This document shows positions 6,734 to 9,858 of a stretch of 9,858 nt of DNA, one piece after another. This DNA comes from CAYLNK01 sp964384675 (GTDB lineage: Bacteria; Acidobacteriota; Thermoanaerobaculia; UBA5066): NCBI GenBank assembly GCA_964384675.1, contig CAYLNK010000262.1, positions 1-9,858 of the forward strand, given 5' to 3'. A program made the position numbers and the translations under genes. The notes under the pieces were generated by a model that made no database searches, was not told the DNA's origin, and saw nothing but the letters and a program-made list of their open reading frames with translations. Each line of letters starts with the position of its first letter. Position 1 is the stretch's first letter.

Positions 6734-8104
6734 CTACTTCTGGTGGCCTTCGTGGCCGGGCTTCTCGCCCTTCTTGTCGCTTCCCATGTCCATGCCGGGC
6801 ATCGCTGGCGCGCCCTTTGGAGCGGGCGATGACGGCTTCTCGCTGCCCTTCCCCTGCCCCATGTCCATCCCGGGCATCCCCGCCATCGCTTGCATGGCAG
6901 CCTGCAGGTTGGTCTCCGAGTCGATGAGGAACTGAGCCGAGACCGCGATGCGGTCCCCTTCCTTCAGGCCCCCGAGGAGCGGGTAGTACTCGTCTCCGGG
7001 CTGTCCCACCTGGATGTCACGCGGCTCGAACGTGCCGTCCTCGTGGGCGAGGATCGCGTAGCGCTTGGCCCCCGTGTCGATCACCGCCTCCTTGGGAATG
7101 GCCAGCACACGGCCGCCGCCTGTGGAGAGGACGATGGTCACGTACGTCTCGGGCTTGAGGCGCGACCCGGGGTTGGGGAGCTCGACGCGGATCTTCACGC
7201 GCCGCGTCTGCGGGTCGATCTCGGGCGCGATGTAGGTGACCTTCCCCTTGAGCGTCTGGGTCGACTGCCCGTACGGGAACTGGATCTCGGCCTCTTGGCC
7301 GAGACGGATCAGCGACAGCTCGTACTCGAAGATCGAGCCGAGCGCCCAGATGCGCGAGAGATCCGCGACCTTGAACGCCGTCATCTCGGGCGTGAGGTAC
7401 TGTCCCGGGAAGGCGCTCCTCTCCAGGACGACGCCGTCGAACGGGGCGTGGAGCATCAGCGTTCGGGTGGCCTTCCCGGTCTTCTCCAGCTCGGCAATGT
7501 GCTCGGCTGGGATGCCCCAGAGCTCCAGCCGCTGCTTCGCGGCCGTCAGGAGCCGGTCGGTGGCGGCGCGCGTGGCGGGGATGGCGCTCTCGCCCATCTC
7601 CGCCTTCGCCCGCATCGCCAGCAGGTACTCGTTCTCCGTCGAGAGCAGGTCGGGGCTGTAGATCGTGAAGAGCGGCTCGTCCTTCCGGACGGCTCTGCCG
7701 ACGTAGTCGACGTAGACGCGGTCGACCCAGCCCGAGATCCTGGTGTGGACCTGGGTCAACCGTGTTTCGTCGTACGCCAGCGTGCCCACGGTGCGGATCG
7801 TGGCGGCGAGCTCCTGGGTGCCGATCGGCGCGGTGCGCACCCCGATGAGCTGCTGGCGCTCGGGCGAGATGAAGACGGACTTCTCCTTCTTCTCGCCCTC
7901 CTTCACGCCTTCCATTCCCGGCATCCCGGCGTGCTCGCCGCCGGCCGGCTGGCTGGCGCCCGAGGCCGGCTGCGGCGCGGCTTGTCTCCTGCCGAAGACG
8001 AGGTACGTCCCACCCACCCCCAGCGAGAGAGAGATCGCCGCGACGGCTGCGTAGCGAAGCGCGGCGCGAGGGGAAGCGTTCACGGGACCCTGCTCTTCGT
8101 TCAT
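6734..8104 (-). CDS. cusB: CusB-type membrane fusion protein with Met-rich termini (adaptor 1)
   Basis: This is the periplasmic adaptor for pump 1, 456 residues. I chose ATG 8104 because AGGAG (8111-8115) stands six bases upstream, overlapping the stop of the channel gene. The longer frame back to 8284 would add 60 Arg/Pro/Trp-rich residues that are only the out-of-frame shadow of the channel's C-terminus. A single membrane anchor spans about residues 16-37. A short HAGMPGMEG segment (58-66) follows. Lipoyl halves are near 97-150 and 213-249, a helical hairpin near 151-212, a beta-barrel near 252-326 and a membrane-proximal domain near 333-402. Unlike adaptor 2 there is no Cys-containing heavy-metal-binding domain. 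Residues 404-415 carry Met about every third position (404, 407, 410, 413, 415), and MPGMDMG recurs at 435-441; the protein ends with H451 and H454. The Met clusters probably bind Cu(I)/Ag(I). The symbol reflects family, not orthology. Confidence 0.94.
   Translation of the reverse strand: MNEEQGPVNASPRAALRYAAVAAISLSLGVGGTYLVFGRRQAAPQPASGASQPAGGEHAGMPGMEGVKEGEKKEKSVFISPERQQLIGVRTAPIGTQELAATIRTVGTLAYDETRLTQVHTRISGWVDRVYVDYVGRAVRKDEPLFTIYSPDLLSTENEYLLAMRAKAEMGESAIPATRAATDRLLTAAKQRLELWGIPAEHIAELEKTGKATRTLMLHAPFDGVVLERSAFPGQYLTPEMTAFKVADLSRIWALGSIFEYELSLIRLGQEAEIQFPYGQSTQTLKGKVTYIAPEIDPQTRRVKIRVELPNPGSRLKPETYVTIVLSTGGGRVLAIPKEAVIDTGAKRYAILAHEDGTFEPRDIQVGQPGDEYYPLLGGLKEGDRIAVSAQFLIDSETNLQAAMQAMAGMPGMDMGQGKGSEKPSSPAPKGAPAMPGMDMGSDKKGEKPGHEGHQK
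6782..6877 (-). repeat. Duplicated MPGMDMG coding motif in adaptor 1
   Basis: The seven-residue motif MPGMDMG is encoded at 6857-6877 and again at 6782-6802, with starts 75 bp apart. The DNA copies are nearly identical, suggesting a short internal duplication that extended the Met-rich tail. The spacer between them is Lys/Ser/Pro/Gly-rich and probably disordered. Confidence 0.75.
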
Positions 8105-8110
8105 GGCCGG

Positions 8111-8115
8111 CTCCT
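8111..8115 (-). promoter_or_regulatory. Ribosome-binding site of adaptor 1, overlapping the channel stop
   Basis: AGGAG on the minus strand shares a base with the TGA stop of the channel gene (8115-8117) and is six bases from ATG 8104. It selects this start over the longer upstream frame and suggests translational coupling of channel and adaptor 1. Confidence 0.7.
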
Positions 8116-9563
8116 CACTTGCCCATCGACCCGGAGGACGACCCCATCGCCCCGGAGGCGGACGCCGCGGCGCCGCCCCCACCGGCCATGGAGAGGCTGC
8201 TGCCGCCCACCGCGGCCATCCCCGATGCGCCCGCCGACGACATCGAGGACGTCCCCTCCAGGCTGGCCTCGTCCAGGCTCGCACGGATCCGGGCGTGGTT
8301 GGCGAGGAGGCCGAGGTGCGTCGTGCGGTCGTTGTAGAGCGAGGTCAGGGCTTCCAGGACCGCGATGAAGGGGACCTTGCCGGTCTGGTAGCTGGCGATC
8401 GCCGACTCCACCGACATCCGGTCCTGCGGGATGATCCCGCCGCGGTAGAGCTCGGCGACCTTCTCCGTCGCGGCGAGCTGCGCGAGGCGCTCCTGCGTCC
8501 GGAACCGGAGCTGTAGGCGGACCGACTCCACGAGGCTCTGGCTCGAGCGGTGCTGGGCCTCGGCCTCCGCCAGGCCGGCTCTGAGCCGGGTCGTGTAGAT
8601 GGGAAGGGAGACGCCGACTCCGGCCAGCCACATCGGCGGCAGGCCGCCCCGATTCATGTAGCCGCTCTGGACGTTGAAGTCGGGCTTGAACTCCTTCCTG
8701 GCCAGCGCCACGGCGAGGTCGGCCTTCTCCACGCCGAGCGCGGCGCTCCGGACCTCGGGGCTGATCCCCGTGAGGTCTCCGATGACCTCCTCGAGGCTCC
8801 CCGGCTTCGGCTGGAGCGTGAGGTGGCTCGTGGTCTTGAGCGAGGCCGACGCCGGCCTGTTCAGAAGGCGGTTGAGCTCGGCGAGACGGATCTCGGCTTC
8901 GGCGTTCTGCTCGGCGAGGAGCTGGTCGATCCTCGCGACCTCGATCTGCACCCGGATCACGTCCTGCTGGGCTCCCTGGCCGGCCACGTAGCGGGCCCGG
9001 GCGACGCCCTCGATCTGCTTCCAGACCTCCGCCTGGTCCTTGATGAGGTCGAGGAGGTCGCGCGCCAGGAGCAGGCCGTAGTACGCCCGCTTGACGCTGG
9101 CCTCGATCGTCAGCTTCGTCCGTCCGAGCTGCTCGGCCACCTGGCGGGCCTCACGGCCGAGGATCTCGCCGCGGAGGGCTCGCTTGCCAGGGAACGGGAG
9201 GTCCTGGCTCCCCATGAGCGCCAGCGTCGTCATCTCCTGCAACCCGAGGCTCGGTGACGTGCCGTCGTTCGTGTAGACGAGCGACGCCATCGGGTTCGGC
9301 AGTGACCTCCCTTGTGCGGGCCGCGACTGAGCGGCCTCGGCCGCTTGGCGCACTGTCGCCACGTCAGGGTTCCTGGCGAGCGCCTCCTCGACCAGCGATG
9401 TGAGGAGCGGGTCGTCGCTCGGCGAGACCTCGCTTCCTGCTGCGGCGCCGGAAGGCGCCGAGCCTCCCGCGGCGTCAGCCGGCTTCATGGCCGCGGCGAG
9501 CGGGCGGATTCCCGTGGCGAGGAGGAGCAGGGCCAGCGCCCGGGCGGTCATACGAACGAACAT
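8115..9563 (-). CDS. TolC-family outer-membrane efflux channel
   Basis: This is the outer-membrane factor forming the exit duct of the efflux complex, 482 residues and first of the recognisable operon genes. ATG 9563 is preceded six bases upstream by GGAGG (9570-9574); the TTG at 9569 six bases earlier would abut that site and is unlikely. Residues 1-25 are a signal peptide with an Ala-rich end. There is no cysteine after it, so no lipobox of the kind E. coli CusC uses. Two repeats typical of the family follow, each with long amphipathic helices: roughly 50-235 and 255-432. Examples are the segment around SLPNPMASL (88-96) and the predicted coiled regions near 145-232 and 330-425. Residues 437-482 are a Gly/Ser/Ala tail with five Met (441, 449, 459, 473, 480), absent from ordinary TolC proteins as far as I know. 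The family call is firm; the metal role comes from context. Confidence 0.93.
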   Translation of the reverse strand: MFVRMTARALALLLLATGIRPLAAAMKPADAAGGSAPSGAAAGSEVSPSDDPLLTSLVEEALARNPDVATVRQAAEAAQSRPAQGRSLPNPMASLVYTNDGTSPSLGLQEMTTLALMGSQDLPFPGKRALRGEILGREARQVAEQLGRTKLTIEASVKRAYYGLLLARDLLDLIKDQAEVWKQIEGVARARYVAGQGAQQDVIRVQIEVARIDQLLAEQNAEAEIRLAELNRLLNRPASASLKTTSHLTLQPKPGSLEEVIGDLTGISPEVRSAALGVEKADLAVALARKEFKPDFNVQSGYMNRGGLPPMWLAGVGVSLPIYTTRLRAGLAEAEAQHRSSQSLVESVRLQLRFRTQERLAQLAATEKVAELYRGGIIPQDRMSVESAIASYQTGKVPFIAVLEALTSLYNDRTTHLGLLANHARIRASLDEASLEGTSSMSSAGASGMAAVGGSSLSMAGGGGAAASASGAMGSSSGSMGK

Positions 9564-9676
9564 GAGCAACCTCCAACGATGAGCGGTTCAGCGGACGAGA
9601 CGCGTCGAGACTCCGGACGTCGTTCCACGGCGCAACGTCGCTCCGAGTGCAGCGGCGACGGCGCCGGACCGAGGCC
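9564..9676 (-). promoter_or_regulatory. Leader of the channel gene, with ribosome-binding site
   Basis: This 113-nt interval separates the upstream ORF from the channel start. The only site I can support is GGAGG on the minus strand at 9570-9574, six bases before ATG 9563, which fixes that start. I see no clear -35/-10 pair, no long inverted repeat and no obvious terminator hairpin followed by T residues. A metal-responsive promoter could lie here or upstream of the window. Confidence 0.5.
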
Positions 9677-9858
9677 TCAGATCAGGAGGGCAGCGCTCGC
9701 GAGGAACAGCGGCGGCGTCGAACGCGGCGGCCCCGCGCCGAGAACGCGGCGCGCAGGCATCTCGGCGTCTGCCGCCCACACGACGACTCGGAAGGCGACG
9801 CTCTGGGACATCTGCGGGGGGCGGGGCTCGGCCGAGCGTGCCGTGGCGGTCGCCCTCG
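9677..9858 (-). CDS. C-terminal part of a small unrecognised ORF upstream of the channel gene
   Basis: I do not recognise this protein. Reading the minus strand from the right edge, one frame stays open for 59 codons and stops at TGA 9677-9679. The frame may continue beyond the window, or start at the ATG at 9809-9811. About 87% of its third codon positions are G or C, similar in character to the operon genes. A rival frame (down to 9588) is only about 68% by the same count and gives an Arg-rich product. The visible end is proline-containing then hydrophobic (PPLFLASAALLI). There is no Cys or His cluster apart from one His in the visible part. A short secreted or regulatory protein ahead of a metal-efflux operon would be plausible, as with CzcI-type genes, but that is inference. 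It ends 113 nt before the channel start. Confidence 0.35.
   Translation of the reverse strand, partial: RATATARSAEPRPPQMSQSVAFRVVVWAADAEMPARRVLGAGPPRSTPPLFLASAALLI

Noticed and set aside
3626..6832. A 1,068-codon open frame on the plus strand opposite pump 1
   Set aside because: It is antisense to a clear CusA gene. The product is Asp/Glu/Arg/His-rich low complexity, as expected from complementing GC-rich codons in that frame, with no recognisable domain.
8105..8284. N-terminal extension of adaptor 1 by 60 residues
   Set aside because: The extension is Arg/Trp/Pro-rich, overlaps the channel's C-terminus in another frame, and would ignore the good ribosome-binding site at 8111-8115.
6890..8368. 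Long plus-strand frame opposite adaptor 1 and the end of the channel
   Set aside because: It spans the boundary of two real minus-strand genes and its composition is that of an antisense shadow.
9588..9779. 63-residue minus-strand ORF upstream of the channel
   Set aside because: Its third-position G+C is clearly lower than that of the overlapping frame ending at 9677, the product is Arg/Ala-rich and it has no convincing ribosome-binding site.

Overview
The window is a metal-efflux operon, all on the minus strand, from a high-GC (about two-thirds G+C by eye) Gram-negative bacterium. The diderm inference rests on a complete set of parts for a trans-envelope pump: outer-membrane channel, periplasmic adaptors and inner-membrane RND transporters. 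The exact lineage cannot be fixed from this sequence.

In transcription order, right to left: the 3' end of a small unrecognised ORF (9677 to the right edge); a TolC-type outer-membrane factor (8115-9563); adaptor 1, a CusB-type membrane fusion protein with Met-rich ends (6734-8104); RND pump 1, a full-length CusA-type transporter (3566-6721); a 104-nt gap; adaptor 2, a CusB-type protein with an N-terminal heavy-metal-binding domain (2136-3461); and RND pump 2, a divergent CusA/CzcA-type transporter whose last third lies beyond the left edge (1-2132). Starts were set by ribosome-binding sites, which moved three of them inside the longest reading frames. Two starts are GTG. Apart from the 104-nt gap, genes from the channel onward are 3 to 12 nt apart, with ribosome-binding sites at or overlapping the preceding stop, as in a translationally coupled operon.

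The layout is channel-(adaptor-RND)-(adaptor-RND): two inner-membrane modules and only one visible channel. Pump 1 keeps every methionine of the E. coli CusA Cu(I)/Ag(I) relay that I could align, plus the Asp/Glu/Lys proton residues. Pump 2 keeps the periplasmic three-Met site but has lost several membrane relay methionines and carries two insertions. The adaptors also differ: adaptor 2 has a Cys/Met-containing domain equivalent to the E. coli CusB metal site, while adaptor 1 has Met clusters at both ends. The channel also ends in a Gly/Ser/Ala/Met tail. The likely role is export of Cu(I)/Ag(I), possibly with divided labour between the modules. No regulator, CusF-like chaperone, RNA gene, mobile element or CRISPR array is visible. 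The system belongs to a known family; the paired, divergent modules and Met-rich tails are its unusual points.
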